64,000 nt of DNA, taken from assembly GCF_014655955.1 (NCBI RefSeq), contig NZ_BNBO01000044.1:1-64000 (forward strand), read 5' to 3'. Position 1 is the first letter of the stretch; every line of letters starts with the position of its first letter. A program made the translations under genes and the position numbers. Source of the DNA: Kitasatospora indigofera (lineage in GTDB: Bacteria; Actinomycetota; Actinomycetes; Streptomycetales; Streptomycetaceae). The notes under the pieces are model-generated. The model made no database searches, had not been told where the DNA came from, and saw only the letters and a list, made by a program, of their open reading frames with translations. Below, piece after piece: positions 33,004 to 39,536 of the stretch.

Positions 33004-33033
33004 CGAAGGCCCCGACCGCGGTCGGGGCCTTCG
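33004..33033. terminator. bidirectional terminator, perfect 30-bp palindrome
   Basis: CGAAGGCCCCGACCG (33004-33018) pairs fully with CGGTCGGGGCCTTCG (33019-33033). Between the convergent dehydrogenase and TerD genes; the flanking AAGG/CCTT gives a short U-containing end on both strands. Confidence 0.88.
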
Positions 33034-33060
33034 AGCCGCCCCGGATCTCCGGTCGGCCGG

Positions 33061-33729
33061 CTACTTGCGTCCCGGTGTCCACTTCATGCCGAGCCGGTAT
33101 GCCCGCGAGATCACGTCCTGGATGCCGGGCCCGTCCTGCGGCGTGAACCACCGGACCTCGCGTCCGACGACGAGTTCACCCTTCTGCCGCTTGATCAGGG
33201 CGATCGCACACGCGCGTGCCTGCGGCGGGCATTCGTCGAGACGCACCTCGAACCGGTCCCCGCGGTCGGAGGTGAGGGTCACCAGCGCGTCGAGGCCACG
33301 GAAGTCCCCCGAGCCCTCGTAGATGTAGACGAAGAGCAGCAGTTTGGAGAACTCGGCCTGGTGATCCAGGTTGATGACGAGGTTCTCGCCCGCGGCCCGC
33401 GCGCCGGTCCGGTCGTCCGCGTCCAGCGCGACGTACGGGAAGTGGCCCACCGCGCCGAACGAATCGCCGAGCGCCTGGACAACGGTTTTGCTGCCGTCGC
33501 TGAACCTGATCATGCACCCGAGGTCGAGATCCACGTCCTTGACCGACCCCGCCTGCAGAGAGGCCCGCATCCGCCGGAGCAGGCCTCGCGCTTCCCCGGC
33601 CTTCTGCTGTGCGGCGGCCTGCGCCGAGGTCCAGTTCAGGTTGACCCGGATGAGACCGGACGTCACGCCGTGCTTGTCCAAGGAGACGCTGGGGGAGGAT
33701 TTCGTCAGGACCACTGCGCTGGAGGCCAT
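33061..33729 (-). CDS. TerD-family stress protein
   Basis: A 222-residue protein of the TerD superfamily (calcium-binding, tellurite and stress related). It opens with LTKSSPSVSLDKHGVTSGLIRVNLNW, has the core DLDLGCMIRFSDGSKTVVQALG, and NLDHQAEFSKLLLFVYIYEGSGDFRGLDALVTL, where the acidic residues form the metal site. It is longer than plain TerD at the N-terminus and fits the actinobacterial TerA/D variants. GGAAGGGG precedes the ATG at 33729. Cytoplasmic. It is not in a ter operon here. It is the last gene before the tRNA-Ser-derived island. Confidence 0.88.
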   Translation of the reverse strand: MASSAVVLTKSSPSVSLDKHGVTSGLIRVNLNWTSAQAAAQQKAGEARGLLRRMRASLQAGSVKDVDLDLGCMIRFSDGSKTVVQALGDSFGAVGHFPYVALDADDRTGARAAGENLVINLDHQAEFSKLLLFVYIYEGSGDFRGLDALVTLTSDRGDRFEVRLDECPPQARACAIALIKRQKGELVVGREVRWFTPQDGPGIQDVISRAYRLGMKWTPGRK

Positions 33730-33877
33730 GGGGCGGCCCCTTCCGGGAGAACGGATCGGGACGGGACGGGCGTAGTGGACATCGAAGCCCCGGTCCGCAC
33801 CGGCGGGACGGAGGTTCGCTGATTCGTGACCGCTCCGACACCGGATCGCTCTCCAACGGAACCGTGGCGGAGTGCGG

Positions 33878-33959
33878 CGAAGGCCCGGGCCGCCGGGCGG
33901 TCCGGGCCCGCTGCCGGCGGAGGGTGCCGGATTCGAACGGTGAAGGGTCCCCAACATGC
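33878..33959 (-). other. decayed copy of the tRNA-Ser 3' half and its terminator (attachment-site remnant)
   Basis: 33918-33959, read on the minus strand, matches the T-arm and acceptor end of the intact tRNA-Ser at 39149-39233 (GATTCGAAC; CGGAGG; AACA-GC) with scattered changes. The flank 33878-33911 also matches that tRNA's downstream hairpin (GAAGGCCCGG ... GCGGTCCGGGCC). Both parts are in the same order and orientation. This is the pattern left when an element integrates into the 3' end of a tRNA gene. Confidence 0.75.
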
Positions 33960-34016
33960 CCGGCGGCGTGGAGCGCGCAACGGGCGCCCGTCAGAATTCC
34001 TACTTCTCTGCGACTG

Positions 34017-34086
34017 CGTGGATCCTGTCCGGGCCGCGGACCGTGCAGGTGGGGACCGTGCAAGTGGGGGACGAGGAGGCCCGAGC
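34017..34086 (+). pseudogene. remnant of a vapC-like toxin gene
   Basis: About 70 bp closely match the middle of the intact PIN toxin gene at 36642-36694 (encoding WILSGLRIVQVGDEEARA); here the translation is WILSGPRTVQVGTVQVGDEEARA. A 15-bp tandem duplication (34038-34067) adds five residues. Fourteen bases upstream lies GAATTCCTACTTCT (33994-34007), the word that precedes the intact antitoxin gene (36159-36170). The antitoxin and the rest of the toxin are deleted. Confidence 0.75.
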
Positions 34087-34170
34087 GAAAATGGGACCAG
34101 GTCTGCCCTGCGGCGATCATCCTTGCCTGCCCTCGCGGGCCGGCATCGGGTGGAATCGCGTCGCTGCGGC

Positions 34171-35721
34171 TCAGCGGTGGTGGGTGGCCAGGTCGATCAG
34201 GTGGTGTGCGACCGTGGCCGGGATCGCGGGGTTGGCGGCAGCGTTCTGGGCCGAGCCCTGGTCGCGGAGCAGGGTGGTCAGTGTGGGCACCGGCAGTTGC
34301 GGGTTGCGGGTCACGGCTGCGCGGAGCTGGTAATTGGTGGGTACGGGTAGGTCGCGGGTTTCCTGGGTGGCCCGGAAGTCCGCCTCGGTGGTGGCGAGCA
34401 GGCGCATCGCGGTGGCGGGGGACAGGCGCGGGTCGGCCGCGGCGGGGGCGTGCACCATCGGGTCCGGGTCGGTGGCGAGGTGTTCGACGGTCTCGGGGGT
34501 GCATTCGGCGGCGTACAGGGCGAGTCGGCGTTGTTTCGGGTCGGGGTGGTCGGCGAGGCCGTTCAGCGCCTCGCGGGGGAAGTCGGGGCGTTGCAGAACG
34601 GGCCAGGGCTCGGTCCAGTTCAGGGCGGCCTCCAGCAGCAGGTCGGCGGGCGGTGCCTCGTTGTGGTGGACGACGGCGTACCGCACCGAGGTCGCGGGGT
34701 CGCGGGCGAGCAGCTCCAGGACGTCGGGCGGCAAGGTCCGGGCCGCGGCGACGGCCTCCCGGACGTCCGTGCTCGCGGAGGCGGCGAGCCGGCGCATTGC
34801 CACGGGATCGCCGTGCTGGTCCTCGACCCAGTGCATCTGCCAGCGTGGCATGCGGGCGGGCAGGCCGGGCTGGATCTCGGCGCGCAACTCCGCAGGGGTG
34901 TCGGGGCGGACCGAGACCCTGGAACGGACGATCGCCTCGGGGTCGCGGGCCAGGACGGCGAGTGTGTCCGGGGTCAGCCGCTCGTTCTCGGCCAGGTAGC
35001 GGCGGACGCTTTTGTCGGGGTGGTCGAGCAGGTGTCGCAGGCAGTCCTCGTCGAAGTGCTGGAGGCTCGCCGCTTCCCACTGCTCATCCTCGTCCAGGGC
35101 ATCGAACTCCGCGCGGGACATCGGGAGTTCGTGCCCGGCGCGGGGCCCGGCGGCCGCCCGCACCTCCGGGTCGGGATCGGCCACCAGGGCGGCACGCGAG
35201 TGCGCTCCCAGCCGCTCCCAGCCGCGTTCGCACAGCAGCGCGCGCACCTCGGGGTCGGGGTCGGCGGCCAGGGCCGCGGCCACCGGCTCGGGCAGGCCGC
35301 GGAAGTACAGGGCCCGCAGTCGCACCTTCGGGTCCGGATCGGTGGCCCAGCCCGCGAAATCCTCCGCGGTGGGGCGCGGTGCATGCCAGGAGGCCCGGTA
35401 CAGCAGGATGTCCCGGCGCCAGCCGGCGGGCTCGTCGCCGATCAGCCGCACCCACTGCGCGACGCTCATCCCTCGCTGGTGCTCCGCCCATGCCCGGCGG
35501 ATGTTCCACTCGGACCGGGCGACGGCGGCGTCGACGACCTCCGGCGGGTGCGTCCGGTCGGAGTACCCCACCAGGGTCGGTTCGACGGCGGCCAGCCGCA
35601 CCCGGACGTCCAGCGCGGGGTGACAGCAGAGCCCGGAGATCCACGCCCACGCCATCCCGGGCCGCGCGGCCACCTCCTCGATGCCCTCGAACAGTCCGTC
35701 CCACTCCCCGGCATCCGACAC
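34171..35721 (-). CDS. leucine-rich-repeat-variant (LRV) helical repeat protein
   Basis: A 516-residue soluble protein built of about 15 repeats of 24-30 residues, each with a DPDPxVR-like turn (ATDPDPKVRLRALYF, AADPDPEVRALLCE, ARDPEAIVRSRVSV, ATDPDPMVHAPAAA) and an L-P-x-x-x-L-x-x-L pattern. This is the LRV alpha/3-10 superhelix also used for protein binding; plain LRV proteins have an Fe-S cluster, but no Cys cluster is present here. No catalytic motif, signal or membrane segment. It lies inside the tRNA-Ser island, flanked by the two tRNA remnants, so it is probably mobile cargo. Binding partner unknown. Confidence 0.8.
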   Translation of the reverse strand: MSDAGEWDGLFEGIEEVAARPGMAWAWISGLCCHPALDVRVRLAAVEPTLVGYSDRTHPPEVVDAAVARSEWNIRRAWAEHQRGMSVAQWVRLIGDEPAGWRRDILLYRASWHAPRPTAEDFAGWATDPDPKVRLRALYFRGLPEPVAAALAADPDPEVRALLCERGWERLGAHSRAALVADPDPEVRAAAGPRAGHELPMSRAEFDALDEDEQWEAASLQHFDEDCLRHLLDHPDKSVRRYLAENERLTPDTLAVLARDPEAIVRSRVSVRPDTPAELRAEIQPGLPARMPRWQMHWVEDQHGDPVAMRRLAASASTDVREAVAAARTLPPDVLELLARDPATSVRYAVVHHNEAPPADLLLEAALNWTEPWPVLQRPDFPREALNGLADHPDPKQRRLALYAAECTPETVEHLATDPDPMVHAPAAADPRLSPATAMRLLATTEADFRATQETRDLPVPTNYQLRAAVTRNPQLPVPTLTTLLRDQGSAQNAAANPAIPATVAHHLIDLATHHR

Positions 35722-35963
35722 CCCGGCCCCCTTCGTCTTCGACTGCGTACAGTGACACCCTACCCGCTCGCTGCGCAGTCAGGGAGAACCAACTAGCAGC
35801 ATTCGAGGAGCTGTTGTGCACTGGCTCCCACTCCAAACCACGGCCGTGCCGACTCCGGAGAGTGATCATAGGTTCTGGCTCGGCCTCTTCCGGTGGGCGC
35901 GCAAGGAGTAGGTGGTGCTGTGCCCTTCAACCACGGGACGACGTTTGCCCTGGCGGGCGAAGG

Positions 35964-36009
35964 CGGAGGGTGCGAACCCGTGAGGGGTTGCCCCCCAACA
36001 CGCCTTCCA
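35964..36009 (-). other. second tRNA-Ser 3' fragment (attachment-site remnant)
   Basis: On the minus strand, TGGAAGGCGTGTTGGGGGGCAACCCCTCACGGGTTCG and a CCTCCG end match the anticodon-stem 3' side, variable arm and T-arm of the tRNA-Ser at 39149-39233, with a short deletion near the acceptor stem. The variable arm is nearly identical. No 5' half is present. It separates the LRV gene from the toxin-antitoxin pair. Confidence 0.78.
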
Positions 36010-36186
36010 CCTGTTCGTCCGGCTGTCCGGCGGTGGCCGTAGGCGTTCCGGTCCGGGGTGGTGCGGATCGCTCGCCAGGCCGCGGACGACGCCGGACGGG
36101 GGTGAACGCAACCAAAAACGGCAACCACATCGACCGGCAGTTCAGGCCAGGGGTCTCAATTCCTACTTCTTTGATAATCTGGCTCC
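36010..36186 (+). promoter_or_regulatory. leader and promoter of the toxin-antitoxin pair
   Basis: The end of this gap carries ATTCCTACTTCTTTGATAATCT. The GATAAT at 36173-36178 is a near-consensus -10, placing the transcript start at about the antitoxin ATG, so the mRNA may be leaderless. The word ATTCCTACTTCT also occurs at 33996-34007. Confidence 0.5.
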
Positions 36187-36471
36187 ATGACTGAGATGCC
36201 CTACAGCATCGGCGAGGGGCCGGCCACCAGGGTCAGCCTCTCCCTGCCCGAAGGTACGGCCGAGGCCATCCGTCAACGGGTGGGCAAGCGTGAGTTCTCC
36301 GCGTTCATCACCGCAGCCGTCGAGCGGGAGTTGCGCGGTCAGATCCTGGACGAGTACCTGGCCGACTATGAACGCCGGAAGGGGGCGATCTCGGCGACGG
36401 AGCAGGACCGGGCCCGTCAGGTCTTCGACGAGGTGTTCGCCGAGGAGGGCGGATGGCCCGTCGCAAGCTGA
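36187..36471 (+). CDS. VapB-like antitoxin
   Basis: A 94-residue protein. The N-terminal half (TRVSLSLPEGTAEAIRQRVGKREFSAFITAAVERELR) has the beta strand plus two helices of a ribbon-helix-helix DNA-binding domain. The acidic C-terminal tail (LADYERRKGAISATEQDRARQVFDEVFAEE) would wrap the toxin. Its stop overlaps the toxin start by 19 bp, the usual coupled arrangement. The antitoxin is expected to repress the pair's own promoter. A lower-GC promoter and island location fit an acquired module. Confidence 0.87.
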   Translation: MTEMPYSIGEGPATRVSLSLPEGTAEAIRQRVGKREFSAFITAAVERELRGQILDEYLADYERRKGAISATEQDRARQVFDEVFAEEGGWPVAS

Positions 36472-36866
36472 GCCACGAAGGAACGCTGGTGCTCGACTCC
36501 GAGGGTCTGTCCAAGCTGCTCAACGACCACGAGCCCGCTGTCGCGCTGGTCGCGGAAGCCCGGAAGCGCGGCATGGAGGTGGCGATCAGCGCCCTGACCA
36601 TCATCGAAGCCGTGCACAGCCGTACCGATCAGGCTCGCCTCCGGTGGATTCTTTCCGGACTGCGGATCGTGCAGGTGGGGGACGAGGAGGCCCGAGCTGC
36701 GTCCGCGATGCTGATCGCCGCAGGTCTTCACGGCCACAAGTACGCGATTGACGCGGCGGTGGCCGAGATGGCGCTGCGACAGCAGCGGCCGGTCGTTCTG
36801 CTGACGTCGGACATCGACGACATGACCAAGCTCTGCGGGGATCGCGTCCGGCTCGTGGCTGTCTGA
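36453..36866 (+). CDS. VapC-like PIN-domain toxin
   Basis: A 137-residue PIN nuclease. Acidic residues expected for Mg2+ binding are in place: Asp in LVLDSEGLS (residue 15), Glu in TIIEAVHS (about 51), Asp in KYAIDAAVAEMAL (about 98) and Asp in LLTSDIDDM (about 117). Such toxins cut RNA, often tRNA or rRNA, when free of antitoxin. The sequence is complete, so the pair should be active. A broken copy of its central part lies at 34017-34086. Confidence 0.88.
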   Translation: MARRKLSHEGTLVLDSEGLSKLLNDHEPAVALVAEARKRGMEVAISALTIIEAVHSRTDQARLRWILSGLRIVQVGDEEARAASAMLIAAGLHGHKYAIDAAVAEMALRQQRPVVLLTSDIDDMTKLCGDRVRLVAV

Positions 36867-37216
36867 CGGTCGCCGTCCGGAGGTGGGCCGATCGACCGGC
36901 TTCGAGCGTGTGGGCGGCCTCGTCCGGCAGGTGGCCGAAGATGCGGGCGAGGGTGGTCCGGAGCACATGGGAGGCCCGTCGGGACTAGCCCCCCGTACGG
37001 CGGTTGAAGCCCGTCGGCCGGACGGATTCTTCCCGCTCGTCGCAGCGACGTCGGGCGACCCCCATGACGCGGGTACGGCGCATGACGCGGGCAGGGCCCG
37101 TGAGGCGGGTTCGGCCATCACGGGGGAGGGGATGCCGGGTTGCGTGCGGAGCAGGTCGCGCGACCGGTCAGGAATCGAGAAGCCCCGGCAGCCGTGCCGC
37201 CCCTAGCGTGATGGTC
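36867..37216. other. intergenic stretch, probably island debris
   Basis: No supported gene. A minus-strand reading beginning LRTTLARIFGHLPDEAAHTLEAGRSA (upstream end near 36964) looks protein-like for about 35 codons and then loses sense, so it may be a fragment of something. CATGACGCGGG repeats at 37063 and 37080 with a 17-bp period. Confidence 0.35.
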
Positions 37217-37855
37217 ATGGCAACCAACGCTTCCACCGCAGCCCGCACGTCCCTCGCGTCCGTCACCCTTGAGGTGGCCGACCCCGAGGCCGCCCGCCGC
37301 TTCTACACCGCCTTCGGTGTGGACACGTACATAGGTCTGCGGGCGTCGGAGGGGCGCTCCACCGGATTCCGCGGCTTCACCCTGGCGCTGACGGTGTCCG
37401 GGCCGGCCACCGTCGACGGCTTCGTCGCCGCAGCGGTGGAGGCGGGCGCCACGGTGCTGAAGCCCGCTGCGAAGTCGCTGTGGGGTTACAGCGGCGTCGT
37501 CCAGGCCCCGGACGGGACGATCTGGAAGATCGCGACCTCGGCGAAGAAGGACACCGGACCCGCCACCCGCGAGATCGACGAGCTGGTCCTGCTGATCGGC
37601 GTCGAGGACGTGAAGGCCACCAAGCAGTGCTACGTCGACCGGGGCCTGACCGTGGCCAAGAGCTTCGGCGGCAAGTACGCCGAGTTCGCCCCCGGCGCCT
37701 CCAGCCGCGTCAAGCTGGCGCTGTACAAGCGCCGCGCCCTGGCCAAGGACCTCGGCGTCCCCGCCGACGGCACCGGCTCGCACCGCATCGTCCTCGGCGG
37801 CACCGCCGACACCTTCACCGACGCGGACGGCTTCGCCTGGGAGGCCGCGGCGTAG
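37217..37855 (+). CDS. VOC family (glyoxalase-like) protein
   Basis: A 212-residue protein with two betaalphabetabetabeta modules of the vicinal-oxygen-chelate fold: SLASVTLEVADPEAARRFYTAFG ... VQAPDGTIWKIAT, and ELVLLIGVEDVKATKQCYVDRGLTV ... FTDADGFAWEAAA. The first strand lacks the usual metal-binding His, so it may bind a ligand rather than act as a lyase. The start at 37217 is chosen over 37211 on family pattern only; neither has a good ribosome site. It lies within the tRNA-Ser-bounded region but its codon use is like the core, so it may be host rather than cargo. Confidence 0.82.
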   Translation: MATNASTAARTSLASVTLEVADPEAARRFYTAFGVDTYIGLRASEGRSTGFRGFTLALTVSGPATVDGFVAAAVEAGATVLKPAAKSLWGYSGVVQAPDGTIWKIATSAKKDTGPATREIDELVLLIGVEDVKATKQCYVDRGLTVAKSFGGKYAEFAPGASSRVKLALYKRRALAKDLGVPADGTGSHRIVLGGTADTFTDADGFAWEAAA

Positions 37856-38058
37856 CCCGCTCCCGCACCGTCCTGAACCCCGCATGAAAAGGCGGTGGGC
37901 TGAGGCCGACCGGGGCCGGGACCAGCCACGATTTTCAAGCCCGCCGGCGCCCTGCCGTGGGGCGGGTGCGGCGGCACCGACCCGGACGGCTACGTCCGGA
38001 ATCTCAGTTACAGCGCCCAGGGAACCGACCGGCCCTGCGCGGAGCGAAGGAGTACGTC

Positions 38059-38493
38059 GTGAAGTTCCGCACTCTCGTCGAGCCACCCGAGCCCATGCGG
38101 GGATTGGAAGTTCCGCCCGAGGTGGTCGAGGCGCTCGGCGGGGGCGCGCGACCGCCGGTGACGATCACCGTCAACGGGCATCGTTGGAGGAGCCGCGTCG
38201 CCGTCATGCGTGGCCGTCACCTGCTCGGTCTCAGCAACGCCAACCGGCGGGCCGCCGCTGTCGCGACCGGCGACGAGGTAGAGGTCGAGCTGGAGCTCGA
38301 CACCGAGTCGCGCGTCGTCGTCGAACCCACGGACTTCGCCCGGGCCCTCGACGACGACCCGGCCGCCCGTGCCGCCTTCGACAATCTCACCGACAGCCGC
38401 AAGCGTGAACACGTGCGCGCCGTCGAGAACGCGAAGAAGCCCGAGACGCGCCGGCGGCGTATCGAGAAGGCCGTCGCCGCCCTGCGGGACTGA
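38059..38493 (+). CDS. YdeI/OmpD-associated, DUF1905-type protein
   Basis: A 144-residue protein starting at GTG (38059) with GAAGGAG seven bases upstream. The N-terminal 85 residues are DUF1905 (FRTLVEPPEPMRGLEVPPEVVEALGGGARPPVTITVNGHRWRSRV; LLGLSNANRRAAAVATGDEVEVELELD). The rest is the YdeI/OmpD-associated helical tail (DDPAARAAFDNLTDSRKREHVRAVENAKKPETRRRRIEKAV). Related proteins are linked to bacteriocin or antimicrobial tolerance, but the mechanism is unclear. Cytoplasmic. Confidence 0.85.
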   Translation: MKFRTLVEPPEPMRGLEVPPEVVEALGGGARPPVTITVNGHRWRSRVAVMRGRHLLGLSNANRRAAAVATGDEVEVELELDTESRVVVEPTDFARALDDDPAARAAFDNLTDSRKREHVRAVENAKKPETRRRRIEKAVAALRD

Positions 38494-38570
38494 ACCCGAA
38501 CAACGACTTCGCCGGCCGATCAGACGCCGAGCGGAGGGCCGGCCTTGCCCGACCCCGGAAAGAGACGTGC

Positions 38571-38996
38571 ATGTCCAAATACCTCAGAACCGGCCTGTAC
38601 TGGTTCCTTGCCCTTGAGTTCGCGCTGGGAGCCGTGACGAAGTGCTGGCCGGGCGACACGATGTTCAGCACCGCGTACTCCGTGAAGTTCGCCGAGTGGG
38701 GCTACCCGTCCTGGATGCGCTTCGTGGTCGCTGCACTGGAAGGCGTCGCCGCCGTCCTGCTCGTGATGCCCGACCGGCGCACACGATTCCTGGCTGCCAC
38801 GACGCTGGTGTTCGTGCTCACCGGCGCGGCCACCACCCACATCGTCAACCACGACCCGCCGGTGGAGAGCTGGGCCGCGCCGACCCACCTTGTCATCATG
38901 GGCATCCTCGCCCTGGCCAACTGGCCCGCCGACTGGCGACACCTCCTGCCGGCCGTCGGCGGCCTCCCGCGGTCCCGGCCGAAGATCGTGGGTTGA
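38571..38996 (+). CDS. DoxX-like small membrane protein
   Basis: A 141-residue membrane protein with four hydrophobic helices, the first beginning LRTGLYWFLALEFALGAVTK and the second MRFVVAALEGVAAVLLVM, in the DoxX/DUF4870-like pattern. Members of the DoxX family are associated with redox stress and quinone or thiosulfate oxidation, with no firm function for this branch. It lies 77 bp after the YdeI-like gene, possibly co-transcribed, and just before the tRNA-Ser terminator. Confidence 0.8.
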   Translation: MSKYLRTGLYWFLALEFALGAVTKCWPGDTMFSTAYSVKFAEWGYPSWMRFVVAALEGVAAVLLVMPDRRTRFLAATTLVFVLTGAATTHIVNHDPPVESWAAPTHLVIMGILALANWPADWRHLLPAVGGLPRSRPKIVG

Positions 38997-39108
38997 TCCG
39001 TCGGTCGTCCGCGGTGCGCGACACGATGAGGGATCGACCACGGCCGGCCGTGCTGTGCCTGCGGGCCCGCCACAAACTGCCGAGCAAGGCAGTCCCACCA
39101 TGAAACGA

Positions 39109-39143
39109 CGAAGGCCCGGACCGCTGAGCGGTCCGGGCCTTCG
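39109..39143 (-). terminator. terminator of tRNA-Ser
   Basis: Perfect 16-bp stem CGAAGGCCCGGACCGC (39109-39124), loop TGA, GCGGTCCGGGCCTTCG (39128-39143), beginning 5 bp beyond the tRNA 3' end. A diverged copy of it lies at 33878-33911 beside the farther tRNA remnant. Confidence 0.85.
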
Positions 39144-39148
39144 GCCGG

Positions 39149-39233
39149 CGGAGGATACGAGATTCGAACTCGTGAGGGGTTGCCCCCAACACGCTTTCCA
39201 AGCGTGCGCCCTAGGCCACTAGGCGAATCCTCC
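39149..39233 (-). tRNA. tRNA-Ser (anticodon GGA)
   Basis: Eighty-five nucleotides with a full cloverleaf: acceptor GGAGGAT/ATCCTCC, D-arm GCCTAGTGGCCTAGGGC, anticodon loop CTTGGAAAG with GGA at 39199-39197, a long variable arm (TGTTGGGGGCAACCCCTCA) that marks serine tRNAs, and T-loop GTTCGAATC. The discriminator is G and CCA is not encoded. Its 3' half is repeated twice in decayed form on the island side, so it is the likely integration target. Confidence 0.95.
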
Positions 39234-39358
39234 GTGGGAGAGCTTAGTACATGTTTGGGGGTGCTCGCGACCAGCTATCCGCAGGTGGTCGTGGGCGGGG
39301 ACCTGCGGATCGGAAGGTGGGGTGGGCGGTAGGAGGTGGGGCCGGGATCCGCTACTCT

Positions 39359-39455
39359 GGGGGCAGCCCCTCGTGTGGCGTTATCTCTCTGAACCCCCCC
39401 AGGGCCGGAAGGCAGCAAGGGTAGGAGGGCTCTGGCGGGTGCACGGGGGGTCTTT
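39359..39455 (+). ncRNA. ffs: small signal recognition particle RNA (4.5S type)
   Basis: About 97 nt folding into one long hairpin: 5' GGGGGCAGCCCC and the 3' GGGGGGTC end close the stem. The apex carries the conserved SRP domain IV, GGCCGGAAGGC with the GGAA tetraloop, and the 3' internal-loop sequence GCAGCAAGG that binds Ffh. TACTCT (39353-39358) is a possible -10. Location just upstream of dnaX is the usual actinobacterial arrangement. Exact ends are uncertain by a few bases. Confidence 0.92.
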
Positions 39456-39536
39456 GCGTTCCCGGGGGCGGGGCCGGGTGGGGCCGGGGGCCGAGGGGCG
39501 CCGCGTTTGTCCGTGCGTCCCGATATCGTCGGTGGT

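Noticed and set aside
35964..36009. A second functional tRNA gene
   Set aside because: Only the 3' half is present and the acceptor stem is broken.
36601..36966. Minus-strand ORF beginning LRTTLARIFGHLPDEAAHTLEAG
   Set aside because: About 35 codons look protein-like but the rest overlaps the toxin gene antisense; no start signal. Noted only as possible debris.
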